DNA of 64,000 nucleotides from Ophthalmolycus amberensis. Taxonomy: Eukaryota > Chordata > Actinopteri > Perciformes > Zoarcidae. The translations under genes were made by a program, and so were the position numbers. Position 1 is the first letter of the stretch, and each line of letters begins with the position of its first letter. Below the pieces are notes generated by a model. It worked only from the letters and a program-made list of their open reading frames with translations. It ran no database searches and was not told the origin of the DNA. The stretch is taken from assembly GCA_024529925.1 (NCBI GenBank), contig JAFEUB010000333.1:267501-331500 (forward strand), written 5' to 3'. Shown here in pieces: positions 24,326-36,054 of this stretch.

Positions 24326-24640
24326 CACTCAAAAAACAATGCTTTAAGCAAGCTTAATAAAATCATGGAAAGTATCTCCACGCGATTGAACTGCTTTCGT
24401 TACGCATTAGGCAGTTATGTTGGATCAACTTAATTTAATAGGGTTGGTTTAACTTATTCACTCGGGTTTGGTCCGACTTAACTTAATAGGATTGTTCAAA
24501 CTAATTTTACAGTTTAAAATTACAGTCGTAAATTAAGTTGGACCAACAGAATCGCTTCATGCTTAAAGAAAGCTGTTTAATTGTGTGGAAATACTTCACA
24601 TGATTTTATTAAGTCTGTTGAAATCGTTTTTTTTGAGTGC
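24326..24640. mobile_element. MITE with terminal inverted repeats starting CACTCAAAAAA
   Basis: The left end (cactcaaaaaac, then cttaataaaatcatg and agtatctccac) is mirrored at the right end (catgattttattaag, then ttttgagtg), giving diverged arms of about 60 bp. The interior has repeated acttaat / aagttgga(c/t)caac blocks. The element abuts the foldback element at 23993-24325. Non-coding. Confidence 0.7.
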
Positions 24641-25110
24641 ACAAGATCAGCGCTGCACACGGAGGAAAGTACTTATTTCTCTCCTGACTTCCAGTCAGGG
24701 TGCTTTCTGCTGCTCCTCTGATAACATTAACAACACTTGGCACAGAAAAGTTGCCTTCTTAAGTTTCCTTGAGCCGTTTTAAACTTTCTTGACCAGGATG
24801 CAGATGTTTAATGACCACGTCAGGCTGCTTGATGCTGATTCCCAAGAACCCAAAACTGCTCACTTTCTCACACACACACTCATTCATACGTGCATGAACA
24901 CAGGCAAGCTATAGCTTAAAAACACAGTTAAGTGCACTTGAGGATTCCGCATAATACTCTATAGACTTCATACAAACACGAGACACGGTGATCCCTCACC
25001 TAGAGAGACACACACATGCATGAACACACACACACACACACACATATACACACTAATGTCAACAGTCATCACTTTGCACAATCTGCAATAATAAAAGGCA
25101 GTGAGTATTC
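24640..25110. other. Intergenic, no gene seen
   Basis: Contains a CA run near 25027-25043 and nothing else I can support. Confidence 0.5.
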
Positions 25111-25149
25111 TCAAAGCTTTACAGACTGCAGACTTTAAAGTGACCACCA

Positions 25150-26030
25150 GGGGGTTTCAAAACCTCTCCGCGGCTCATTGGTTGCTCAAATGCTGCATTC
25201 AGAAAGAGCACCTCTGATTGGCTGATGCAGATTGAGTGGCACATGGAGGTCCCGCCCCAAACCAGGGCGGAGTGAAAAGATGGATGAGGAGTGGGGGGGG
25301 GGGGGAAAGAGCTCTTTGTACAAATGAAAATGTAAAGTAACATCACCAGTATCACAATGAAAGCGTGAAAAGTTTGTGAACTGTTGCGGTTTAATAATTT
25401 TAATATTTAAGGTTGACTTGAGCATTCAGTTTCTGCACAAGAGGAGAATATGGAAGAGGTCAGAGGTCAATATTCAGTAAAATGATGCATGAAGATCTTA
25501 AAATAAACAGTGACACAATGCGGCACAAAGATAAGTGCTCTGTCTAATATTATACACAGCAGGTTAGTTGCAACTAACTTCTTTTCCAGCATCAATTTGA
25601 CAATTCAGTCACTTTCCTCTCAGCAGATCATCTTTCCCTGTTATATTATCTAGCACAGACTCAGGATCAGTGCACCATCCCCCTGGGCGTGACCTCAAAC
25701 AGCAGGGGTGGTGAGAGCAGCAGCTGATCGCGGATCAGTCTCTGAGTGAAGTGAAGTCACCGTTTCCATCTGGGCTGCAGGTTCACAGCCCCCCCCCCCC
25801 CCTGTTACATAGAGGCCCGGCTTGTGGCTCTGTGTAATATTCTGATTGGCCGGTTTATTTTCTGTGGGCGGGGGAGGGGCGTGGCCAAACGTATTGTGAT
25901 CTCACAATCAGCTGTTTTGTACGTTCTACATTCTGATCCGAGGATCAGCTGGCAGCAGCAATAAACAGAAGGAAAACATAGAAAATCTGCAGCGGACACA
26001 ATATATATATATATAAATATATAGAGAGGA
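25150..26030 (+). promoter_or_regulatory. tp53inp2: Probable tp53inp2 promoter region
   Basis: Clustered promoter-type motifs lie upstream of a candidate non-coding exon. ATTGG inverted CCAAT boxes occur near 25178, 25216 and 25846. GC/GT boxes occur at about 25250 (cccgcccc) and 25875 (ggggcgtggc). CAGCTG E-boxes occur near 25711, 25911 and 25949. A TATAAATA box lies at 26012-26019 within an AT run. The E-boxes would suit the known muscle expression of this gene (inference). No direct evidence of the start site. Confidence 0.5.
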
Positions 26031-26044
26031 GGAGAGAAAAAAAG

Positions 26045-26258
26045 CTGCAGATGTTTTGATCTGAAAGAAACAAACGTGTAAAAAACATTTTTTTACACGA
26101 AGCCCTTCTTCTGAGAAGAAAGCCTTTTATTTTTGTGGCTATAATGGTGTTTTAACTACCTCACTTAAAGGCTATCTAAAGCTATGCTTTAAAGAATTGT
26201 TGTCGTTTCTACTGTGTGTGAGATCTCGTTTACAACTTGAATAACACTGCAAAGGCAG
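26045..26258 (+). other. tp53inp2: Candidate non-coding 5' exon of tp53inp2
   Basis: Lies just downstream of the TATA box and ends at a strong donor, AAGGCAG|GTAAGCC, with the GT at 26259. It would splice to the acceptor at 30594-30595 upstream of the start codon. Mammalian TP53INP2 also has a non-coding first exon. RNA evidence is needed to fix both ends. Confidence 0.45.
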
Positions 26259-26661
26259 GTAAGCCATTCCTTACTCTTCTTTTCTGTGTGTTTTGTGCTT
26301 CAAGTGTTCTGACCGTGTCAGTGTGTGTGTGATCCGAAGAGGTATCGGTTGTCTCTGCATTCCTCTTTATTTGTTTTAGCCTGCAGAGGATCAGCCGTCA
26401 TGACATTATGTAGAACAGGTTACAATTCTCATTAAGAGGCTATCTTTGACCGCTGCGCGTTATAAATGACCTATTATTAGGCCACGGGTGGATTTGAGAA
26501 CACCAGACTGTTTAATCGGGTCGATTCGACGTCATTTAACACCCCAAAAAATGAAAAATGACACCATCCTGCATACGTGTATCGAGGCTTTTCCAGGACA
26601 GCAGCAGCCGTGGTTTGGTAAATTGCACCAAATGCTGATGTGGAGTCGATGGCGGATGTTG

Positions 26662-26698
<37 letters not shown>

Positions 26699-29600
26699 GG
26701 GGGGGGGCGGATTTTATTTATTTCATATTTATCATGTAAAATAACAGTTTCATTGGATTGTCAGCTGCATAACCCGTCGATGTGTTTCGTGCACTGAGCC
26801 ACAAGCTGTCATTGCTGTGACCCTTCAGCTGGAGAGCTTACACGGATAATTCATGTTGAGCTGGATTCTCTCTGCAGAACAACTCTCCCACAGCCCGAGC
26901 CCGATGTTTTATTCTCGCTTTATTAATTATCTTTCTACATCTTTGAACGTTGTTGCTGTGTGCAGCCTTTATTTATTTTCATTTTTCCCTAACGATGACC
27001 GTCGACACTCATAAACAGCCATTTAAACAAACGAATTGTTTTGCAAAAACATGCAGATGGGACAAAGCGACACGTATAAAGGTCATAATATCGTTTATTT
27101 CCGTGTATGTCCTCAGATGTCTTGTTGTTCTCCGGTCGCCTAAAATAAAAAAAAATAAAAAAAGCTGGAGCCTCTCTGGCAGCTTCAGTGACGTGTGCGT
27201 GACGTCACGGGCGTCTTGTTTTTATTTGGTGAGTCTCCTCCCATCCGGCTCCGCTCCACCTCCTTGTTAAAAGGACCAGTGTCGAAAGACAGATCCATAA
27301 TTCAGTGGCCTTTTTTGTGTTTTAGGATTTGCAAATGTTCCTGTGAAATGTTATTCATCTTGAATTACCTAACCATAACCCAGGAGGGTTAATATCCACC
27401 TGCTGAGCCAGATGTTAAAAATACATCCAGTTTAATGACCTATTTTATCAATTTGAGCATTTCTTTTTTTTTAGCATTTAGGAGGATCTATTGGCAGAAA
27501 TTAAATGTCGTATTAATATGTATGTTTTCTTTAGTTTTAATCGTCTGAAAACAAGGATTGTTGTGTTTTTGTTAGCTTAGAATGAGCCGTTCATATCTAC
27601 GTACAGAGCGGGTTCTCTTCACTGAGTCGGCCATGTTACTACGGTAGCCCAGAGCGGACAAACCAAACACTGGATCTAGATGTCGCCATTCGTGTTTTTG
27701 CTTCGTCCACCGTAGTTTTCCTTCACGTTTGGCACACGGGAGAAGTTTCAGTTGTAACCTCACCACTAGATGTCGCCAGATCCCACACACTGCACATTTA
27801 AAAAGGCATCCTAAAAATACGGGTTTAATGACCTGTCTTATCAATTTAATTTTATAACATATGCACAAGATGGTTCGGTAAACATTCACCATTAATTATT
27901 ACCACAGTGGAGTTACCGTACTACAGCTGCAATCCATTTTAATAAGGACAAATAAGGACAAAAAGACCACCATTAAAAACACAATAGGACTGACCAAGAC
28001 AGAAAAGACAAAAGAGGACAGCCAGACTAACATTATCTTCACTGAAACTGTTCAAAGAAATACTTTTTACCCTCTGCTTTCTCACATGTAAAACATTCAG
28101 CCTCAAAGGATATTTATCAGTGTTAATGGGTGGTAGCTGTCAGATAATACTTGTAAACAACCATTGCCATATATTTAGGAGCTGTCTCCTCCAGGATATA
28201 AGTCAAATCAATGGTGGTTATCTGCAGTATCAATGGCTATATTTACACTCGTCAGATAGTCCTGAAATAGCTGGTACAGCAACCCAACTGATAAAGCTCT
28301 TTTATCAGGGACGTGCTGCATGTACTCAGTGTTGAGTGTGTTTTGTGGATGTTCGCTGCACCTTATGCAAAGCCGCCCTCAGGCCTTGTCACCGAAATTT
28401 TGTTTATCTGGATCTGTCATGGTTCACATGACTTTCTGTTCGTTCAGGAATGCATTAAAACCTTGTCAGTGTTGAGGACGGACTCCGTTCAGACACAGTT
28501 TGTTGTTGTTTTTTTGGTTTTCCTTTGCAAAATATCCCAACAACCTTTGCGTGCGACTGGAATCGTGTTTTTAACACGTGACCTAGAAAGTGAGTCCAAA
28601 TGAAGGAGCATTAAAAAAACATTTTGCAGCTTTTGACCCAATTTTCTCCCCTAAATTCATCTCTAATTTTCTCTTATTTTAAACCCATGCAACAGTCCTT
28701 GACAGTGACTTGTTCAAATTATTATGGACGAGCATGTGTCTTCCCTCTTTTTGTTACTGGTGTCCATGGTAATTCTCCAAATAAGGACAGAAAGTGTCCG
28801 CTTCCCAACAAAGCAGCCATGCATATCACCTTCCACGTCTCTGCAGATGAATGTCTCTGTCGCACGCACTCCGTTTCACCTTTTAATCTGCGCTCCTTCG
28901 TTAATACCAGCCTCCGTCGTGTCGATCCCCCGTGTAGTTGCATGAAATGGTTGGAAGTCAGCGGCACATATTGGATTTCCATGAGAAATTAAAGACAGGT
29001 CAGTCGGCAGGGTCAAACAGAGCCTGCACTGAAATAGGTCATGATCTGGAATTTAAACCTCTGACACTCTGGAACTATGTGCAAAACTGTGCAAAAAGAA
29101 AAGAATATGGGAAGAAACCAATTTAACCTAAAATTCAAGCGATATCTTTGAGTATTGACAGAAGTTTGCTCTCTTCAGTCATTCCAGTGAATAGAACTCT
29201 GAACATGTAAGGGTTTGTCTTGTGAGCTGTGGTTGTTCAAACATCTGCTCAACATTACATCACCGTTCATATTTAGATCAGACACTTGTCATCTGCCTCA
29301 GTGCACAGACATCGTGCACACTCACTTTGTTTGACGTTGAGAGAGTCGAGGTCTGTGGATCACTTCCTCCTCTTCTTCTCTGGCCTGTCCATCTGTCCTG
29401 AGTCTGTGCTGAGTGGTTATCTAAAGTTCTCGGGGGAAGGGGGTGCAGACATTGTCCACCATCTTCTTGCTTGATGATTCATTTAAATAATCATTTTTAC
29501 GTAAAACACATTATTTATTACAAGCCAGCTCAGCTCTGCTGATGCCTCTCACAGTTAAGGTCACTATCAGGTGGAGGTTTCATAATTGTTTTTTCTCTTT

Positions 29601-30595
29601 AGTCGGGGATCTAAATATTCCTGTCTGGGTTGAGATTCAATATTAACAATGTGAGACGGTGCATATAAAGCGTAGTTCACCATTTACACGTCTGAGGATT
29701 TTGCAAAGAACGCCAAATTGTTTTTAGATGCTTTAGAAATCTTAAAAATCTACATTTGATTAAATCTTTGCAGTCAAATCAAATAGTTTACAGGATATTC
29801 AACCTTTGTTTCTTTATAATACATTTACTACTTGACTTCTTTATTTGCTGGACTTACACAAAGGCCTTAAAGTAGACCTTGAATATGAGATACGAGTTCA
29901 CAGTCAATAACTATTCCTCCTTGGCATTGTAGAGGTTGGTACTACAGACCGTATTTTAGGTCATTGTTTTGGTTTTTGCAGCCCTCAACTTTGTTCTTTT
30001 GGTTCACTCTCATGGCCGTTCTCATCAGCGTCATCGAAACGGGTCTGATTGCAGTTTTTACGTAGAACAGGAACGCCAAGTTTTTGCCGAGCAACTCTAT
30101 TGTCCTCTTCGGTCTAACTAGCGTCACAAAGCAAAGTTAAAGCAGTTAAAAGAGACAGATATCTCCCCCAGGAGCTGGTGGAGACCAAAATAAAGTTAAA
30201 AGGAGACTGAAGTATTTGTCAGTAGTCAGAAACACTAAAAGTGTTGCTTATCCAAGCTGATCTTAAGAGTCCCACCTCATCTATGATGCACGTTACCGAA
30301 ATAAACAGCTTCTGTACTTAATGGCACATTGTTTTGTGTCAACATGTCATTACAATACAGGTCAGAACGCTTTGAGGTTTGAGCCCAAACAATAGTTACA
30401 ACTTGTTGTAATGTGTCTTGAAATAACTCTTGCCACACACATTGCTCATTGTGATTATCTAATGTACCCTGACTAAGCAGTGCAGGAAATTAACCCAATA
30501 AAGGACTTCTCTTTTTTAAGATGTCTTGTCAAAGAAAATATGTTGACCTTTTCTTCTGATTACCACTAACCCCGCTCCTCCTTCTCCCTCTCCAG
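26259..30595 (+). other. tp53inp2: Putative first intron of tp53inp2
   Basis: Non-coding stretch of 4.3 kb with a TG tract and G-run at about 26661-26707 and a repeat element at 27474-27801. Several open frames were read and none shows a domain. A recognisable exon is absent, consistent with one long intron. Confidence 0.45.
27474..27801 (+). repeat. Interspersed repeat family E, copy 1
   Basis: Landmarks are gcatttaggaggatctattggcag, then gttagcttagaatgagccgt, ggccatgttactac, gcggacaaaccaaacactgg, and cctcaccactagatgtcgcc, ending cacacactgcacattta. Partial relatives lie at 51983-52063 (minus) and 60159-60290 (plus), where the end reads TTAAAGG. A cttttaa/ttaaag-ended non-autonomous element is the likely nature. 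No coding potential. Confidence 0.7.
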
Positions 30596-30847
30596 GCCTT
30601 TGCTCCGAACCAAGTGAAACCTTATATTTGCACTACTGAAGCCTGTCCACTCCTGTTTGTCAAAACCGAGATCCAGCAAAGGGCTTCAAAAAAAAAAGAG
30701 ATAAAAAAATCTGATAAAGAATTTCTGCAAACCGCAACAAGCGACTACCTAAACACAAATAAGAAATTCAAAACGGCAGCTACAGCTTTTTCTTTGTGGA
30801 CGACGAAAAGCACCTGAGTCATCGACACTTTGACAACACAAGCGGTC
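30596..30847 (+). other. tp53inp2: tp53inp2 5' UTR exon portion
   Basis: The polypyrimidine tract and acceptor ctccctctccag|GC sit at 30594-30595, and the exon continues without a splice site into the ATG at 30848. It contains an A-rich run near 30690. No in-frame upstream start extends the protein. Confidence 0.6.
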
Positions 30848-32591
30848 ATGTTCCAGCGTCTGAGCAACCTGCTGTTTGGGGAGGTGGAGGAGGTGGCGGC
30901 TGACCTGAAGGGACCCAACCCCTGTGTGACGGAGGCCGACGAGGAGGGATGGATGCTCGTCAACCTGCCTGGTGAGTCTCTTTAGAGCCAAACTTTACCA
31001 AACTGGGAAGGAATTGTGTTTTATGTTCAAAGATTGAGGTGGCTGAGAAGTACTTCTGTTCCCCTTTGCATGACTATAATACTGACTGACGCCTGAAGTA
31101 ATGACGGGGATGATGGGGTGAGGTGACGAGTCAGTCGGGGTGTGGACGCAACCGCACCGGTGCTCTCCCACATGGCTGCCGTACCAAAAAGAAACATAAT
31201 TCTCTGTGAACATGCATCTCCTCTTCCTCTTTGTTTATGATCTCAATCATGACGAAAGGCAATTATTGAGTATGAAAATGTGCCAAAACATCAAAAGCGA
31301 CATCAAATTCAGAATCAAGGCAAAACATTATGTCACTGACATAATCGCAACCTTAGAGGGTCAACACAACTAATGATGTGACTCTTTTATGTTCTGTGTT
31401 TCCTTACCCCCCTCTTCTTCCCCTCCTTAATTTTTTTTAAACACCCTTGCATTCCCCCCCACACTGGTATGTGTGCGCGTGCGTATGTGATCCCTTAAAA
31501 AAATTGCCCCCTTTCAACCCACATGTTTTATTTATATTTTTATTTTTTTTTAAATCTACCACATTTGCATTATTATTATTTTCTGCAACATCCACATCTG
31601 TCTTTATTGGCCGTCTCATCCCCGATCCTCCTCGCTGCCATGTGCCCAGAAGATTCTGACTGCATGACGTGGGCGGAGGATTTGATGGGATCCCCACTGA
31701 TTGCACAATCACTCCCAGATAGTAACCAATCAAATCATCAAGTCACACATGCGAGGACTGAATGCCCGGCCCCGACTTCCCACCCACCTCACAAGCTCCG
31801 TAGGATGCACAAAGGTCGGGCAAGGGGTGCCGTAGCACCATCGGACCCCCTGTTTTGTCCGAGCGCTAGCACGTCACACTCGGGTGCCACCACACCCGTG
31901 ACCCTGCCGAGACGGGCCAGACTGTCCACGCCCTCCTCCACCCCGTCGGTGTCCCCCGGCTCTGGAAGTGAGTGCGGGGGCCGCGGGGGTAGCAGTAGGG
32001 CAGGCCCAGAGAGAGGCTGCATGGATGAGAGCTGGTTTGTCACCCCTCCCCCCTGTTTCACTGCAGAGGGAGCCACAGCGGAGGCCAGCCCGATGGAGGA
32101 CCTGCTCATCGAGCACCCCAGCATGTCTGTGTACGTCTCCCAGAGTAGCTTCTCCATGGTCTCCAACCTGTCTGTGGTGGGAGAGGAGAGCATTGTCAGC
32201 CTGGCGAGCAGCGTGAGGTGAGATCATGAGCCCGCTTTTATGACGGCTGTACTTGACCGTTACCTGCTTCTTTTTTCCAGCACCAATCACAATAATCACA
32301 CCTTTTTATTACCTTTACAGCAGAGTGGCAGAACCAGCTGCCGTCCCCGCCACCCGCAGCACTATGCCCACCAGGGTGAGCCGCGGAGCAGCTGCCCAGG
32401 CCGGAGCTCTGGCCAAGGTCACCCAAGTGGCCCGGGTCCAGCGCGGCAAAGCCCGCATCGAGCGGCGCCATCTGGGCCGCAACCGCATCCAACGCCAAAA
32501 CCGCACCAGGGAGCAGCAGGTCCCTCGCCACGCCAACCACGCCAGAAACACCTTCCTTCACCAGCCCAGCAAGCGTAACATCTGCCACTGA
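30848..32591 (+). CDS. tp53inp2: Tumor protein p53-inducible nuclear protein 2 (DOR)
   Basis: Three coding exons: 30848-30971, 31650-32217 and 32321-32591, phases 1 and 2, giving 320 aa. Residues 33-38 (EGWMLV) form the LC3-interacting region with its W-x-x-V core, preceded by acidic residues. MDESWFVTPPPCF at about 166-178 and MEDLLIEHPSMSVYV at about 190-204 are the signature conserved blocks of the TP53INP family. The basic C-terminus (about 240-320, with RIQRQNRTRE) matches the nuclear/nucleolar targeting end. Known role of the family: TP53INP2 shuttles from nucleus to autophagosome, binds LC3/GATE-16 and VMP1, and co-activates thyroid hormone and other nuclear receptors. Paralogue choice (2, not 1) rests on linkage to ggt7 and ncoa6 and on the C-terminal sequence. 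The protein is about 100 aa longer than the human one because of a low-complexity Ser/Pro/Arg/Gly insert at about residues 60-165 inside exon 2. The last acceptor is CAGCAG, so a one-residue shorter isoform is possible. Confidence 0.93.
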
Positions 32592-34890
32592 ACTCCCCCG
32601 AAAACCATGGGGGGCGTCGTTTACTCTGAGGGCATTAGTAGAGCATAGTCAACTCCAAGACACACAAGATAAATGTATTCAGCCACGGCAATTTTTGCTT
32701 TCATTTCTGCACATGATATCAAAATTACACTCAGATACCAGTAGACCGGTAGCTTTTCTTTTGTTTTGGTCCAATCATAAACTGACCTGGTAGTTTATGC
32801 TCCATTCTGCTGTTGTGAACCAAGCCCTCAGAGTAGATCCGTGTAGACATTTATACTATTTGTTGTCCATTGCAGTATCCAAACAACAACAAAAAATATT
32901 TATACAGGTTAAAAAATGTCTGAAAAACAACAAAAAGTTGAGCATTCTTCGTCACATATAATTTTTTTCTTTCACTCTTCCCCAAGGCATGTTTTTTATT
33001 TATTCATTCAATCATTAAGTTTTAACTTTGGAGATTTTAAATTTAAATAACCACTTTAAGACGATTCTGGTGGAAACCATGCAGACAAGACAGAGACAAG
33101 TTCATCCTTCGTATCTTTGCAGAGAAAACAACTCATCGTGTCTTCGAAGCTTCTACTTACCGTACTTTGGGTTTTTTCAGAAAAAGGGGGGAAGGATATA
33201 CCGAGTGTGAGAGGAAAAATCACCACACATTTAGCTTCTCTCCAGTTTGGTCCGTCAACATGTAAAGTAAAAGACGAAGGCGAGGAAACGTGGGGCAAGC
33301 CCGTTTCATCACAGGAAACAAATGTAGTGACATTTCTTCTTCTCGCTTCGTGGAGGATGAGAGCAAGTAGAAGATGGAGAGTATGAGCAAAACAGACTAA
33401 AGAGTAAAAAGTAATGTCACGACGGATTAGAACTAGACAGTATTAAAAAGGATGTGACAGTCATAGGAATGTGTTATGTAACCCTCTGAGCATTTAGGAA
33501 TGTTTGGAATATTTCATCAAATTTCATTGGTGTTATGAGCAACCATAATACATATAAAGATTGAAATATTGACAAGGAGTGTAAATGCAGGGCTTGTCTT
33601 TGGGTTACAGGGTGTGACAGGTTATAGTAGGTGTAGAGCGGTATCGATGGCAACTCTTTATTTTGTTTTGTGACATTGTTTTCTGCTCATTTTGTCTCAA
33701 AAGCGTAGAAATGGAACAGGAGTAGAACGGACATTTGAAACTGTTTTGACTTGCACAGAAGAGAAATGGCGATTGTTGTCAGTTGTTCTGTCGTTGACAA
33801 CACATGTCAGCGGACGCAGCTACACAGACGGATGGCTGGCTAGCTAGCTAGTTAGCTAGGTAGCTTCTCCTTGTCCGTAGCGCCAGTGAGTTAGACCTCC
33901 AGCCCGCTGTGATTTTCCCTGAAACCAGAGTAGCATTAAAGCATGGTGGAATCAGCAAGCAGACAGGTGGCTAGCTAGCTAGCTGGCTACTTCCACCATG
34001 GCATTGGCAACAATACGCATAAAAACTGGCCATCCAACTACGTTGATTTGAACGGGAATGTCCGTTACATTATTTTAAAGTCTCTCCTTCTCCCTGCACG
34101 GTTCCACCAGAAGAAAGAAAATAAAGCTTGTTCCTTTCAGACAAAGAGAAAGTACACTTCTGGCTTCTAAAGCCAACGAATAGAAAAAGAAACCGCTCAC
34201 TCAGCATGATGATCATTACACGTGTGGTCTGTAAAACTAAAGTAAAGTGCCCGGCACACATCCGCCATTTTCCATCCACAGTGTGTGTGTGCTGTGATCT
34301 TACGTTATCCATGTTCAACACCAAAAGTAGAAAAAGTATGACCTTTTTTTACACACCAGTCACTTTCATTGAAAAGTCACGGAGGATAACTGTTTGGAGA
34401 AAGGGGAAGAAACGTCTGCTTAAAGTCTGACAAACATCTTCCCCCTTCAACACATTCAAAGCCGTCCTCTTGCATAAGATCGTGCAAGTGCAACCCTTCG
34501 CTCTCTAACATGTACTCCACTACCGCCCCTCCCTAGCACATCCAGCTCTAACAGTTTCCCCTTAAAGATCTCGCTTACTGATATGTATTCAACAACAATA
34601 GTAAACAATGGTGCTGAAGTGTATACTAATGTTTGTAAATTATTTGAAACATGGATGTAAGTTTGCACTGTCACACATTTTGTGAGTCAAAGTTTTAGCG
34701 GTGTGCTGTGTGCTTGTTTTGTTTTTTTTCTTCTTCTTTTTCTTTTGTGATGTTTTGTTTTGAGTCAAATTGTGTGGGAGAACGGTGTACTGACACGTTA
34801 AAACGCTAGAAACTCTTTAAAAAAAACATGAATAACGATCATTTATTTCTCTTGTAAATATTACAAATAAATATTTTATAACTGCTCCGT
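32592..34890 (+). other. tp53inp2: tp53inp2 3' UTR (minimum extent)
   Basis: AT-rich non-coding DNA follows the stop codon. A canonical AATAAA lies at 34866-34871; a later AATAAA at 36729-36734 could give a 4.1-kb form. Long 3' UTRs are normal for this gene in mammals. A repeat with tagctagc runs and a short hairpin occupies about 33835-34010. Confidence 0.5.
33919..34075. repeat. Short hairpin repeat, copy 1
   Basis: Contains gtagcattaaagcatggtgg, then TAGC-rich spacer, then the mirrored ttccaccatgg, followed by a segment (aactggccatccaactacgttgatttgaacgggaatgtcc, in pieces) that recurs diverged at about 38105-38160. Related to the hairpin at 37638-37760. Confidence 0.65.
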
Positions 34891-36017
34891 TAGATGTCAA
34901 AGCCTCTCAGGACTTGAGTCCGCAGCGTAATGAGACTCCTCTCTCCGCCTCACCTCTGAGCTCGTTATCAAATCAAGAGGGCATTTAGTGGCCAAAAGTG
35001 GTGTCTTTGCCTTCAACTGCTGTTGTATCTCTTTGAGATGCACCATATAAAAACCAGTGCTAGGCTCAGAGTTGATGTGCCATAGAAGAACACTGCCCTC
35101 CAGAGGTTTCACTATAGCACAGCTGTATGGATGCTGGAGATGATACAGAACACAACGACATGGTTTTAAACATCTGTTGTGTGCAAAAGGCCTGTCTGTC
35201 TGGGGGATTCATGTCACATTGTTTGGAAAATGGAAATATCTTGCCTCATTTAGATCATCTAGACAAGAGAAATACATTATTTTCCCTTGATTCACATACC
35301 ACTAAGTTTTCATTTCTGCCAACAATCATGTACTCTATTTTATTCAAAATCTGTTAAAGGGACATGACCAAAAATACACATTTTTCCTTTTTCCTTTAGT
35401 GCTGTTTTTCAATCTGGAGCTGTTGTTTTTGTGTGAAATCATGGCCTTGTTACGCAAGATAATTCACAGACCTTGATGGGAGCAGGTTCATGTCGTGATT
35501 TCTGGAAAGAGACATTGCTGTTGATTTTTTTAATGTATTTTATTATTTTTTTGCCGCTTTGAGCACCACAAGCATGAGTGACATATAGTCCATTATATTG
35601 GCGAGGAGGCAGACATCTCTTCCCCCAAAACAATTGAGATTGATATATGTAGCGCTACAGGTCAGAGCAAATGTTTTAGATTTTGGGTTGAACTGTCCCC
35701 TTTAATATCTGTTAATTTATTATATAATTATGCATTTTATCTTTTATTCTGTTTAAAGGGGACTATTATGTGTCCTGTTAATTTCTCTGTGCGGGAGATG
35801 GATCTGAGGTGATGAGTCAAACATGCACAGACACACAGACACACACACAAAATCACACACACGCACACAGACACACACACACACACAACCTCTTCTGTTT
35901 AGACTTCCTCACTCTTGAGGTTTTACTATTCTAACTGATTGTGTGTGATGTTTGTATTCTGTTGTAAAATCGTACATATAGTGTGAAAACAGGCTGATAC
36001 TGAGAGATCACAGCTGA

Positions 36018-36054
<37 letters not shown>

